From NCBI GenBank assembly GCA_934045905.1, contig OW203762.1:50183411-50247410 (forward strand): a stretch of DNA of 64,000 nucleotides, given 5' to 3'. A program made the position numbers and the translations under genes. This document shows positions 1 through 16,887 of the stretch, piece after piece; positions within the stretch are counted from its first letter, which is position 1; the number at the start of each line of letters is the position of its first letter. This DNA is from Leuctra nigra (lineage: Eukaryota > Arthropoda > Insecta > Plecoptera > Leuctridae). The notes beneath the pieces are model-generated. The model searched no databases. It was not told the origin of the DNA and saw nothing but the letters and a program-made list of their open reading frames with translations.

Positions 1-710
1 TTTAAATCCAGCTGCCTCTTGATCAAAGTTCTATTAATTGCATGTCCAAAAGGATTAATAATGTAAATGAATATAATGAATATCTATATGAACGCATATT
101 GCGTTTTTACTTTTTACACCTGCGGAAATGTCAAAAGTCCACAAGCAAAACCAATCAAAAGTGAAAGTGGAATAAAAAATTTAAAACGCATGCTTTTCCC
201 AGGAAATAAAAGGTACTTTGTGAGAATTCTATTTCCCTTCTCAAGTGTATAGATTATAGATCCTATTTTAGTAAGTTGCGCCAACCGAAATATTTCTACA
301 ATGTTAAAATAGGATATTGTTTTCGGTTTTCATCCATCTGCAATATTATCTTGTTATTGATTGGCATTCATTGTAATAATTAACGGGTGTTCTCACTTGA
401 TTCTTTCCAATCTCCTTTCTCTGCCCAACGTCAGTTTCTCAAATAGCCTCTGTTATTCGATCGATTTCCTTTCATCGCTTCTATCAACGTGTTAGTGAAA
501 CATCAAGGAAAGAAATCGTTCATTTTGAGGCTTCAGATTGAACATGAATGAAATGAAGGAAATCATTTCGTGGAAGTCTGAATTATGGAGCGGAAATTAA
601 GTAAACGATTTGTTTGTAATTATTCTGCGTTTCGATTCACTTTCAACGTTCAAGATATTTCTGACTCGATTAATCGAATCTGCGCGGAATCTGGAGAATT
701 TGATAACAAT
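1..710. other. AT-rich flank, no gene seen
   Basis: No open frame here has coding character. I see no RNA gene or clear repeat apart from AT-rich runs. It is probably intron or intergenic DNA upstream of the ankyrin gene, whose 5' exons are not visible in the window. Confidence 0.5.
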
Positions 711-1333
711 TCGACACTAAAAGTTGCAAAACGCACCTAGCGGAAAAAGTTAGCATCTATACCACGAGTACTTGTGCACATGCGCACAAGGCGCGTTCAG
801 GCAAGTCACTTAGATGTCAATCGTAACAAGTTCAGTAAAAGTTATAATTACATCGCGAAATAACAGAAATTGATGAATACCTTAGTGTCAATAATCAAAT
901 ACAATCGGTATATTTCATTACAGCACACATTCATTCAAATTCTTGTGAAAACGAGATGTCTATTCACCAAAAATCACCATTTGACAGATGCAAATTGTTT
1001 TTCTCACGGCCTTTTAAACACACATTTTTCTTGACGCATCATTCAAACAACTGCAATCTGTCAAATGCTGCTTTTGGTGAATAGACAACTCGTTTTCACA
1101 AGAATTTGAATGAATGTGTGCTGTAATGAAATATGCCAATTGTATTTGATTGTTGACACTGAGGTAAGCATCAATTTCTGTTATTTCGCGATGTATTTAT
1201 AACTTTTTACTGAACTCGTTACGATTGACATCTAAGTGACTTGCATGTAAAAGTACGCACGCGCTGGGATTGTACTCGCGGGAGCGTCCATCTTATATTT
1301 ACTAGCGCACTCTCTAGGTACTTTTAGTGTCGA
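711..1333. mobile_element. Foldback (palindromic) MITE, about 623 bp
   Basis: The two halves are reverse complements. The left end TCGACACTAAAAG (711-723) matches the right end CTTTTAGTGTCGA (1321-1333). Long internal stretches also pair, for example the GACATCTAAGTGACTTG region, the TTTCGCGATGTA region and the segment around CACACATTCATTCAAATTC. The centre is near 1020. No coding capacity was seen, so it is a non-autonomous foldback DNA element. The target duplication is not clear. Confidence 0.75.
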
Positions 1334-1444
1334 TTCACATGGTTGCTAAATGCCTCCTTCCCAAATGAAATAATATACATTGTTAAAAAGTGCTTCCAAA
1401 AAGACTGTTCAGACTACGGTTCAGAAAATTCAAAATCAAATTAC

Positions 1445-1610
1445 TTTCAACAATGAAACCCTCAACAATTCATCTATAAGTATTGTTGGCTTCTTTGTTG
1501 TAAACCAACAATGCTGGGGTAGTGAAAAATCTCAAGAAAAAATTATTTTCTTTTAACAATGAAATATACAACAATGTATCTACGTCTATTGTTGGCTCCA
1601 TTGTTGGTAT
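1445..1610. repeat. Two diverged tandem units rich in CAACAAT/ATTGTTG
   Basis: The segments 1445-1503 and 1551-1610 align to each other (aaCAATGAAA...CAACAAT..ATCTA...TATTGTTGGCT). Each carries CAACAAT and its complement ATTGTTG, so each unit can fold. The period is about 106 bp. Confidence 0.5.
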
Positions 1611-1816
1611 GTGAACTATGTGCCCTACTCGGATGGTTTTACTACATTTTGTAAGTTTTCCTGGAAATCTTTTAACTTCAGCCCAACTTTGGCGAAATGG
1701 CAACTTCGGCGAACATTTTCAACAATATGTACATTTCATTGTGAAATCGATTTTCTAAACGGTAATGAGGAAACCGCGAAGGTGGATCTCACTAATGGAC
1801 GACGTTGGTCCGTCAG

Positions 1817-4800
1817 GCCTGGTCACTGCGGCGCCGCCAAGGGTCAGCTGGAAACACTGCGCATCCTGGGCGCGCACGACGCCAACCTCTGGATGCGCAA
1901 CGTCAAGGGCGACTTCCCGCTCCACGACGCCGTCGCGTCTGGACGCAAGGATCTCGTGCGCTGGCTGTTGACGCAGCGACCAGACGCCGTCAACGCCCCC
2001 AACAACGACGGTCGCTGCGCCCTGCACATCGCCGCCATCAACAACAACGTGGAGATGTGCAAGGTGAGGGAGAGGAGTCCGGACACGACTTGCATTTGGG
2101 AGGCCCGGATTCGATTCCCAGCCAAGGCATGTTTGCAGCCTTGAGTGATTTTGCTTGAGTTTTCTTCAGTCGAGAGGAAAATACTGGAAAATACTGGGGC
2201 TCTTTGCGAATATTCAGCAAACTTATACCAACAATCAATCAAACCCTTTCTATTACCTTCATCGTAATCATCCCCATATCATTTAGATACGTGGGACTAA
2301 AAAAACATAAATACAAATAGAAGCAAATCCTAATTCATGAAATATTTTCAAGACAAGGCAGATGAACGTCACGTGACTGTTTGCAGATCGTGCTGGACAG
2401 CGGCTCTCTGCTGAACCCCGTCCTGCGCACAAGCAAGGGGCAGCTGATGACGCCGCTGGACGCCGCCCTGCACCGTGGCAACCGCGGCTGTGCCAAGTAC
2501 ATCCAGCTGCACGGCGGCGTACCGGTCAGCAAGCTGACGGAGACCAACGCGCAGATCAAGGGGGGCGTCACCAGGTGAGAGCTCGCAGCGTTACGTCTTA
2601 CCTCCAACGCCTTCCCTAGACAGTCTGTCTCACATGTCACGTGGCCTATAGGGTGGCTCCGCCTGAAACGCCGACCGAGAACCTCGCGACGCCGGACCCG
2701 GGCGTCGCGACGTACTCTCTCGTCCCCGGCGGCGTGACGCCTGTCCTGAGCGTCAGTCCCATCGGCGACGCCGTCATCCTGGCCGAGGACCCCAGCCAGA
2801 GAGGGAAGAGAGGGGAGAGCCGATATCTACAGGTGGGTTCAAAGTGTGACGTGTCAGTGTGTGAGTCAGTGACTGTATTGCTCTCTCTCGTTGTCAGGTA
2901 CGTCTCAATGATGACGTGGCGATACGTCACGTCGAGAGACTCGACGACGCCGTCGTCTACAGACGTCATCGCTTCGTGGACGACGACAGCAGCGAGGACG
3001 AGATGAGGAGGCGGAGACGGAGAAGAAGACGTCGAGAAAGACGATCGGGAAGCAGAGGCGACGACAGTGATGACGTCGACGACGAGAAGAGAAGAAGGCG
3101 GCGACGGAGGCGCGACGAGGAAGACAGTTACAGTGAAGACGAGAGGAGTACGAGTGTGCGGAGACGGAGGAGGAAGGAGAGAGGAAGTGATAGTGACAGA
3201 GACACGAGGAGGAAGTGGACGGGAAGCAGGCAAGAGAGTGAGGAGAGTGAAGAAGTGAGTGACGTAGAGAAGAAAGCAAAGACGAGAGTGAGTGGAGGGC
3301 AGCAAGGGAAAGTCACGAATGATAGAAGATCGGTTAAGACTAAAGCTAGTGATCCACCGAGTAAATCAATTAAATCCAGAGCCAAGAGCAAAGAATCTAA
3401 GCGAGTGGAAGTCGAAGAAGATGCGCAAGAGAACGTTTCTGAAGAAAGTGTTGATGCCAAAGCGAACAGGGATTCAAGACGAGAGACAAAGAGTACTGAA
3501 AGAGAGAGGAAGAAATCAACGACTAGGGCTGGGATGTCAAGTAAAACGAAACCTGAAAAGATAACTGATAAATCAAGGAAGTTGGATGTGGAAAAGGAAG
3601 ATAAGAAGATTATAAGCAGTAGAGAAAATCGCGATTCAAAAAAGCGTCAGCCGAGTAATAGCAAGACTAGAGAAAGTGAACGAAAAGTATCAAGCACAAG
3701 CGAAGAAAAGCCAAAAGTAAGAAAAACTAATAAACCTACTACTGAAGAACATCCTAAAACAACTCCAAGAAAATCAGTTCAAAAGCCCGCAAAGCGATCA
3801 ACAGAAAAAGTGTCAAAAAGTGTGGTACGTGAAAGCCCAAGGAAAAAAAGCTTCGAAGTTGTAGACGAAGTTGTAGACGAAGTTGTGGGCGATGTCGTGG
3901 CACAAGTCGAGGAAGAAGTTCAACAGAAGGTCGCGGACGTCTTGACGGAGTCCCCTTTGCTCGCCGCCACCGCCGAGAAGTCTCGTCAAGTCGTCACCGC
4001 CATCGTCCACAACGAGCAAGGTAGCATCATTGAGATCAACAAGGAGGTCGGAGAGAGCGGGACGGAGACTACACAGAGCAACCAAGATGGCGGCGACGCC
4101 GAGGAGAGTGACGTCAGCGTCCTGAGGAATCAGTCGACTTCGGGGAAAGATTCAGAGTCCGTCGGTCGAGATTCCAACACGGTCGCTGTCGAGGAGAGTT
4201 CAGAAGATAAAGCCGAGTCGCGAAATGACGAAGAAACTTCCGAGCAAACAGAAAACACTGGGGCTGAGAGGGAAACAGATGACAACGATGCTGAGAGAGA
4301 GAGTCAGGAAAACGAGAAGGAATCTGATGGCAATCCGTTCCTGGAGAGTGTTGAAACTGTGGTGGAAGTTGGAGGGTCGCAAGCGGACGTTGGATCGGTC
4401 GAGGAGAGAGAGAAGATGGGCATCGACGGAGAAGAAGACGAACCGAAGGCAGTGGAAGTGGGCGGGAACGAAGAGGACGAGGAGGAGGGGGTTAGTAAGT
4501 ATCAGGATGATTTTGAAGAAGTAGTGGACGTCGACGAGGAAGGTAAGAAGCAGGAAGAGGGGGGCGAAGAGCGGGCAAAGTGTGAGGGTGGAGATGCAGA
4601 TGAAGAGGACGTCGAGAAAGAGAGTGTGGAAGTGAGTGAGGAGTTGCTGGAAGGGGAGGAGAGAAAGAGCAGACGAAGACAGAAGAGAGAGTCACATGGA
4701 AGCGAGACGGTCACCGTCAGCCCCGTCGGCAACGAGCACGACGACCTCGACAACTTCCTAGAGAGCGAACGCAACGACTCGCGACGCAATGGCGACAACG

Positions 4801-6903
4801 TGCGACGCAGCGCGTCGGCGTCGAATGTACGCGAGGAGAGAGACGGCGTCGTCGACGGGGAGGAGTCACGGTCACGGTCGGAGGCGTCGACCACGCGGAA
4901 CGGCGACTCGTCGTTGCTGCTGGACTCGGGGTTCGAGCCGTCACCGCGACGTGAGGCTGCCGAGCAGGAGGCGAAGACGGCGGAGGCGACGACGCCTGGA
5001 CGGCGACCCAGGGTGTCGAGACCGTGCAGGACCGACGGCGAGGAACGACCGGCGATCAGCACGGTATCCGTCACTCGAGCAGTGCAGAACAGCATTCGCA
5101 AGTGAGTTGATATTCAATGTTCTCTCCACACACTCTTGTATCCATGATCATATTACATCGCAAATGTAAGAAAATAAATACTTGATGTTATACTGTAAAA
5201 TAATCATTTCGGTACAGCAAATACAAACTATAAGACCATCTCCATAATGTTTGCGTAGATAGGCGATCGTGATATTAATATTAAACGAAACAAGAAAGCA
5301 TTGGTTCTGACTATATTATTGTTCAAAGTTACGTTGCTTACCGAATTTTGTTACAATCATTGTGTGTTCAATTATATCAAATGAAAAAGGTTTTACTGTT
5401 GAAATTATGCCTATAAATTGGAGACTGCTCTCAAACTACACTGCCTCTTGTTCAGATATCATCTCGAGCGCAGCATCTTCCAAGAGCTGCTGGAGCTGAA
5501 ACGCCTGCAGATACGCTCTGGTCGAGCCAACGAGCAGGTCCTCGTCAAGAGGCTCGTCGACGAGTACCGCAAAGCCGGCCTCATAGTCGGACGCCGCCAG
5601 TACGAGGGCATCTACACCTACAGGAACTTCGAGAAGTACTTGTACGGTACGTTAATAACAAGCAGACGTTATCAGAAGCTGACAATCTGGGGTCCTATTC
5701 TAGAACTTTAAATGCCCAATTCTGGCTGGAATTCGATTCAGCATAGCTTCAACATTGCATGGAATCAAATTCCAGCAGAATTGGGAATTTAAAGTTCTAG
5801 AATAGGACCCTGATCGGCATTCTGATGGAGTGATTTGTGTTAGTTTCATTCTTTCGACTGGAACTAGATATTTTTGTTGAAATCATTTGATCAGTTGAAC
5901 ATTGAAGATAGATCGATTTTGTCTTAATTTTTGGTATTCTTTGGAAATTGACTGTTTACTGAGCGCTTGTGTAGACAAAGTTGGAACAATATTATTATTT
6001 ACTGTTGACGGCCAGAAGGTATTTAATGCTTGTGTTGTGACGTATGTTGCAGACCAACTGCGCCTGCTGCAGACCTCTGAACGCACTCTCATCCCGCGGA
6101 TCAAGTCGACCGATGACCTTGAGAAGCTGACGCGCGCCCTGCGCGACGCCCGCCTCACGCCGCTGTACGACGCCGCCCCCGAGAACCCCATCTACTGCAC
6201 GCACGGCACGCATCGCTGCCATCACGCGGCGCACGCGTACACGGGCGTGCCCTGTGCGGCATACAGTGAGTGTCTTTATAGACATTCTTATCAATCACAT
6301 TTTAATATTAAACACATTTGTGCATAAAAAAATGTTATGAATCGATTTTTTTTAAATATTGTAAGTACCTACTGGTCTTGACTAATTCTCGTAAATTCAT
6401 AGCTTGCATGTGACACAATTCATTTTTGCGGCGGCCATTTTGCTGGCACATTTTATAATGACAATGTAAATCAAAACAAAGAAAATATTTTTTTTTTACA
6501 TAGTTCATGTGGAATGAATGAATTTGTATAAACAGTGAATATTGTGTTTCCAGTAACGAAGCTGAACCACCACCAAATGCCGAAGAACGGTCAGCCGGCG
6601 TCATCCAGGGGCGGCTTCCTCCCCCGCATCGACTCGAAGCCCGGAGTTCGACGCCCATCGCGCTACGTCGACCCCTCTCGCCCCGTGACCTTGGAACTGA
6701 GCCATGGGGCCGAGAAGCAGGTCATCAAGCTGCCCACCAACGCCCTCGACAAGACCAAGAGGTATTACGTCACCTTCACGATCAAAGGAGGACCGACGGC
6801 GGAGAAGAAGGAAGAGAGTGAGGCAGTCGGAGAAGTGAAGGGTGATGTGGCGAACAGTGACAATCAGGAGAGTTTGGGACATCAACATGCTAAGAGTCTT
6901 TGA
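1817..6903 (+). CDS. Ankyrin-repeat protein with long charged region (5' partial)
   Basis: Seven exons join in phase: 1817-2063, 2387-2574, 2652-2832, 2898-5101, 5456-5646, 6053-6265 and 6554-6903 (TGA), giving 1,190 codons plus stop. Acceptors end in AG and donors are GTGAGG, GTGAGA, GTGGGT, GTGAGT, GTACGT and GTGAGT. The N-terminal part has about three ankyrin repeats (AAKGQLETLRIL, GDFPLHDAVASGRKDLVRWLL, DGRCALHIAAINNNVEMCK, then TPLDAALHRGNRGCAKYIQL). Exon 4 (2.2 kb) is low complexity: Arg runs, then Ser/Lys and Glu/Asp-rich sequence with a short coil of EVVDEVV repeats. The last three exons encode a globular C-terminus (RSIFQELLELKRLQIRSG; DQLRLLQTSERTLIP; VTLELSHGAEKQVIKLP), probably a conserved module. 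Ankyrin repeats bind proteins; I infer a scaffold, location unknown. The first exon shown begins in mid-codon and no start is visible, so upstream exons are missing. I cannot name the orthologue. Confidence 0.85.
2085..2275 (+). mobile_element. Diverged tRNA-derived SINE fragment
   Basis: Lies in intron 1 of the ankyrin gene. It carries the box-B-like GGAGGCCCGGATTCGATTCCC and, downstream, the CAGTCGAGAGGAAAATACTGG segment shared with the fuller SINE copies at 53530 and 54867. It is degraded and has no clear target duplication. Confidence 0.55.
5690..5810. mobile_element. Short hairpin MITE (121 bp)
   Basis: GGGTCCTATTCTAGAACTTT (5690-5709) is the near-exact inverse of the end of the unit at about 5791-5810 (AAAGTTCTAGAATAGGACCC), and the pairing continues inward through CCCAATTCTG/CAGAATTGGG and TGGAATT/AATTCCA. 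It lies in the ankyrin intron after exon 5. Confidence 0.75.
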
Positions 6904-7641
6904 TCAAACTGTGTTCTAGATTCATCTTGTATATTTGCCCCATGTTAATTGTTATTGCTGGCTATTATGTGCATCAGTAATTTATCCACAAAATAATCCA
7001 TCTCATGCTCCTAAAGAAGAATACATTGTAGATATATTTTGAAATGAATTTAGGTAATATGTAACCCAAAGATAAATATCCTGTATAAGCATGGATTGAA
7101 CGTCAAACGATATACCTAATTTAATATGTTAATTTTATAATTTTTCCATGTACATTTTTCTACGAGCACGTAAATGTGTCAATAGCCGTGCTGTATTGTC
7201 CTGTCCACTGTATTTTGACCCAACTTCCAATAATAATGTTGAAAGGGAAGCCTAGTTATGTATAAATACGTAGGTATCATATTATATAAATATAATTCCA
7301 GTGTAAAGTATATACAATTATATATTTATGATTAATTTATAATATATACAATGGTCTCAATCACCTTGTCCCAGAATCTTTTCCATGTCAAGTCGTATAC
7401 CTACCCATATCCAAGTTTTACACAAAAACTTTGACTGTTAAAAATCTTGTCAAAATAGCAAAAGTCAACAATGGTTTCCTGAACCATTTTCATGTTCATT
7501 TTCGAAATCTAGAAGTTTAATTTTTCCTTTTGAACGTAGGTAGGAGGCCGTGTTGTGTATTATTAACTCGAATCTACAGGGCTGAGTCAACGTTTCAAGA
7601 AAGCTGTGCTAGAATTGCAGATTTGTTTTTCATTGTTGCAG
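6904..7641. other. Intergenic stretch and 3' UTR of the ankyrin gene
   Basis: AT-rich, with no coding character and no repeat I recognise. The ankyrin 3' UTR must start here, but I see no canonical AATAAA that I would choose with confidence. Confidence 0.4.
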
Positions 7642-7693
7642 CTAGTAATTTGCTACGCCAGAGAAAACGTTCATTTTGAGAAGATTTGCATTG
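7642..7693 (+). other. Predicted non-coding 5' exon of glycosyltransferase 1
   Basis: A pyrimidine-rich acceptor (TTTTTCATTGTTGCAG) precedes 7642 and a consensus donor GTAAGT starts at 7694. The next acceptor (TTGCAG, ending 7971) lies just before the start codon at 7997, so this fits a 5' UTR exon. Inference from splice-site quality only. Confidence 0.4.
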
Positions 7694-7996
7694 GTAAGTA
7701 ATACAAACGACTAGTTTGAATATGTACTTTATTATTGACACATTTTTTGTACTACAAATTAAACTAGGGACATCATTATCACATATTGATGCGCAGTTAG
7801 ATTAGGTACAAAAGGACAATAATTAGGGCAGGCCAGACTGCGACATTGAAGACAATAGATTCTGCACTGCATTTTATCTTTAGTACAGCAGTTGTCTATA
7901 ATATTCTCGAGAACAAAGAGATAGAATTATATCTTTTACGTAATGCAGGTCTATTGTTTTCTATGTTGCAGTTTCCTTGCCCATGCGCAGAGAGTC

Positions 7997-9073
7997 ATGT
8001 CGAACAAGCCGCGTGTAGCAAAACCCCCGCAATCAGACAATTTCTTGGATCAGTTGTATTTGAGGTACTTCTTAATCATCCTGATCGGCGTCCTGTTGCT
8101 GGGCTACGCGATGTGGCTGGCTCCGGCGGAGATGCGCAGATCCAAGTGCCAGGCGCATCTGTGGGACCTCGTCAGAGACAGCGACTTCGAGGGTTTTGAC
8201 AACAACACCGGAGTCCGTCACTCCAACCCTCCCTTCATTGTACCCAACGTCGTGCACTTTCTGAAAGTCGGCAACGGCGATTTCTCCTTCCGCGAGATGA
8301 TCTGCGTCTTGGCGGCGTTCAGGCATCAGAAACCCGAAGTTGTTTACATTCACACCAACGAGATTTTCACGACCGTCTACTGGCGGAGGATCAAGTATGT
8401 CCTCCGAGACACGCTGCAGAGGAAGTTCGTCATCGCCCCCGTCGAGATCCACGGATACAACATCAAGAAGTCGTCTCACGTTGACCAACACGTCCGCGAC
8501 ATCCTCCGGATCCAGATCCTTCAGGATTACGGCGGCATCTTCCTGGACTCGTACTCGTACTTGGTGAAGAGTCTGGACGAGTATCGCCACTACGAGATGA
8601 CTGTGAGTTGGCCGGAGAACGACTTCCTGTCGACGGCCGTGATCGTGGCGCACAAAGACGCGCGGTTCCTGGAGCTCTGGAAGGCGTCGTACCGCGAGTA
8701 CTACGCGCACCTCCGAGACTACAACGCCAAGGAGAAGCCGGTGCGGGAGATTCTTTCTTCGCGACCGGAACTTGTTCATCGCTGGAAGAAACTATTCGGA
8801 ACGCGAAATCTCGAGACAGAGCTGTACGTCATGGATAACTGGAAGGAGTGGCGAAATCAATTCGTCATCAACGTTTACTCAGATAAGATCTACGATTTCA
8901 ACTGGAATTGGATCGTCAATAGGAAATACATTAATCCGTACATCGCGCACGTTCCTTACAACCCGAAAACGAACAATTCTTATTACCCTAAAACTCTGGG
9001 CAAGATGGTGATGCAGGCCTATTCGTTGGGGCATAAGTTGTTTCTGGAAGAGAATCCACAGCGCTACGAATAA
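7997..9073 (+). CDS. GT32-like glycosyltransferase, intronless CDS
   Basis: Codes for 358 aa. The start at 7997 (MSNKPRVAKPP) is chosen because a TTGCAG acceptor ends at 7971, leaving a 25-nt leader; an in-frame codon further up lies in the intron. One N-terminal membrane segment at about residues 27-47 (LRYFLIILIGVLLLGYAMW) gives type II Golgi topology. The body matches the DXD sugar-transferase family (Pfam Gly_transf_sug, GT32 type): FIVPNVVHFLKVG, then QKPEVVYIHTN, HVRDILRIQILQDYGGIFLD and VIVAHKDARFLELW. The usual metal-binding L-D-x-D reads LDSYSY here, so the second Asp is missing. Activity or metal use may therefore differ, or it may be a pseudoenzyme. The substrate is unknown. A diverged relative follows on the same strand, with 40 nt between this stop and its first ATG. 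Confidence 0.85.
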   Translation: MSNKPRVAKPPQSDNFLDQLYLRYFLIILIGVLLLGYAMWLAPAEMRRSKCQAHLWDLVRDSDFEGFDNNTGVRHSNPPFIVPNVVHFLKVGNGDFSFREMICVLAAFRHQKPEVVYIHTNEIFTTVYWRRIKYVLRDTLQRKFVIAPVEIHGYNIKKSSHVDQHVRDILRIQILQDYGGIFLDSYSYLVKSLDEYRHYEMTVSWPENDFLSTAVIVAHKDARFLELWKASYREYYAHLRDYNAKEKPVREILSSRPELVHRWKKLFGTRNLETELYVMDNWKEWRNQFVINVYSDKIYDFNWNWIVNRKYINPYIAHVPYNPKTNNSYYPKTLGKMVMQAYSLGHKLFLEENPQRYE

Positions 9074-9113
9074 GGTTGTTGATATTAGTTGTATTTGTTT
9101 AGGTTTGGCGTTC

Positions 9114-10654
9114 ATGATGTTGGGAATCGTGCGTGTAATATTTGCGTGGACGATGAGCAAAACCTGTCTCTTCACGCTTCTGCTGGTTTTGCAGTGTACT
9201 AATTTCTTTTACTTGTCACCAAGGTTTGTCTATAAGTTGTTGCTATATGAAATAATGTATTTGAAATATTGACCAATAAAATGATATTTGTGAGAAACTT
9301 GTGTCCGAAGTTTATGAATGAATGTCTTGAAGGAGTCGTCCGTGTAGCCTGGATCGAACTCCGCACGTGCACAAAGATGACCGCTTCGCCGGGTTCGACA
9401 ACTCCGTCGTCAAGGGCGAGAACGCCCCCATGATCGTGCCCAACTACGTGCACTTCCTGCGTCTCGGATCGCGCGCCAGGAAGATGTCGTCGATGGAGGC
9501 GGCGTGTGTGTCGGCGGCGTTCAAGAACCAGAAGCCGGAGAAGTTGTTCGTGCACTCCACCGCCCCCCTCGACGAGATGAACAGCCGCGCCTGGAAGCTG
9601 CTGCTCAAGGAGCCCGGCTTCAAGGAGGCGCTGGTGTTCGAGCAGAGACGCCTGCCGAACCACATCTTCGGCATGATCATCAACCGACGTCAATATCTGC
9701 AGCACGTCAGACAGATCATGCGGATCAGGATTCTCAGGTAGGTACCTAGAGTGTGTCAGAGCTGTAGGAGGAAGAAGTGTCAGGGATGGCCAGCGGCTTT
9801 CCACGAGTTCTTTGACCCTTGTTGATCAACAAAATCTAGATACCTTGGAATACACCCATCCCCAGGTTTGCGATTATATAACTGCAAAGCGGTTAGCAAA
9901 TCCGCTAGGAATGAGATTTTACCAAAAGATTTATAAACATCTAGCCATCGAGTTGTAGAATCAGGACCCTGGAGGCCAATTCTTGAGCTTCACGTTTTGA
10001 ACCCGTTCGTGATTTAATTGTTTAAACTTGAAAACTAGGCATTAGCCTTTAATCTTACTGCAAACGTGAATGGTTTCAAAACGTGGATTACAAGAATTGG
10101 TCTCCTGACTCAATGTGATGGAACCAAGGAAGAAATAACTATTATACCTAAATAAGCGGACCGTCTCTAGAGACATTTTCAAGTGAACATGTTTGTTCAT
10201 TTCATAATTTCTAAGTTAACCGACCACTTTACTGTGCAGAGAATACGGCGGCATTTTCCTCGAGAACGACTCCTTCCTGAACCGGCGCCTCGACGCCTGG
10301 CGACGCTACGAGATCGCGTTGTCCGACCACGTGATCGTCTCCCACCGCGACGCCCGCGTCTTGGCCAACTGGCTGGCGTCGTACAACGACTACACGCGTC
10401 GGTATTACGCGTCGAACTCGTCGCGCCCCGACCGCTTCCCCGTCGCCGACTCCGAGCTCTTCCGCATCCCCGGCGACGTCGAGATGTTCGTCGTCGCCGG
10501 CAATCTCAGTCGCGCCGTCGGCTGGAGGGACTTCCACGTCGTGCACAACTTGAGGGCGTTCTTTCAGCAGCACGATCCATACAGTGATTATATGTTCGAG
10601 AATGCATTTGTTCACGAGATGATGAAATCAATCGAAAGCAAAGTTGATCATTGA
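9114..10654 (+). CDS. GT32-like glycosyltransferase paralogue, three exons
   Basis: Coding exons 9114-9223, 9348-9737 and 10240-10654 join in phase (AG|C and AG|A across the two introns) to give 304 aa. The first exon is short and encodes a signal anchor (MMLGIVRVIFAW, then TCLFTLLLVLQCTNFFYL); an alternative in-frame ATG is at 9153. The core resembles the upstream gene: MIVPNYVHFLRLG, QKPEKLFVHST, HVRQIMRIRILREYGGIFL and VIVSHRDARVLANW. The usual DxD position reads LENDSF, keeping one acidic residue on each side but not the standard D-x-D. About nine residues are missing between the RRYEIALS strand and VIVSH compared with the neighbour. An intron splits the protein just before EYGG, where the neighbour has none. 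Probably a type II Golgi enzyme or a diverged pseudoenzyme; the substrate is unknown. Confidence 0.8.
9275..9280 (+). terminator. AATAAA polyadenylation signal, likely for glycosyltransferase 1
   Basis: The first AATAAA after the stop at 9073 lies inside intron 1 of the next gene (9224-9347). If used, the 3' UTR of gene 1 covers the first coding exon of gene 2. Confidence 0.5.
9960..10111. mobile_element. Inverted-repeat MITE in intron 2 of glycosyltransferase 2
   Basis: The left end (AGGACC, GGCCAATTCTTG, CACGTTTTGAA) is inversely repeated at the right end (TTCAAAACGTG, CAAGAATTGGTCTCCTGA). It is about 150 bp long and non-coding. Confidence 0.65.
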
Positions 10655-10843
10655 GCTCCAAACAAAAGCCATCGCTAGTCGATTAGGTAAAGCAATGGAG
10701 CAATGGAATTACATTAATTTTCATCAGTATTATTTATTTGTCCAACTCTTGGTAATGGAGTGACTGAATCAGTATTATAGAGTATAGACCGATGATTAAT
10801 CAAGGAAAGGATAATAATCATGTACTGATATAATTAATATAAT

Positions 10844-10849
10844 ATTAAA
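10844..10849 (+). terminator. ATTAAA polyadenylation signal of glycosyltransferase 2
   Basis: Variant signal 190 bp after the stop codon at 10654. It lies two bases from the opposite-strand AATAAA of the CBS gene. Confidence 0.4.
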
Positions 10850-10850
10850 C

Positions 10851-10856
10851 TTTATT
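10851..10856 (-). terminator. AATAAA polyadenylation signal of the CBS gene
   Basis: TTTATT on the + strand, i.e. AATAAA on the - strand, about 140 bp beyond the CBS stop codon. Confidence 0.55.
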
Positions 10857-10993
10857 TTGCTGTAATTGGGTTAAAGAAATATGTGATAATAAAAATAGCT
10901 CTTGGCTTTTAAAATAACAAAAATGATAACAATGTGTACTGTATAAGTTTACACAAATTAAGTTGAAAATGCAGCAAACACTTGAGATAGTTG

Positions 10994-16887
<5,894 letters not shown>

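Noticed and set aside
2646..3305. Minus-strand 219-codon frame opposite the ankyrin gene
   Set aside because: Shadow of the Arg/Glu-rich plus-strand exon; low-complexity Ser/Pro/Leu with no splice logic.
8072..8779. Minus-strand 235-codon frame opposite glycosyltransferase 1
   Set aside because: Antisense shadow caused by GC-rich third positions; the plus strand has clear family motifs.
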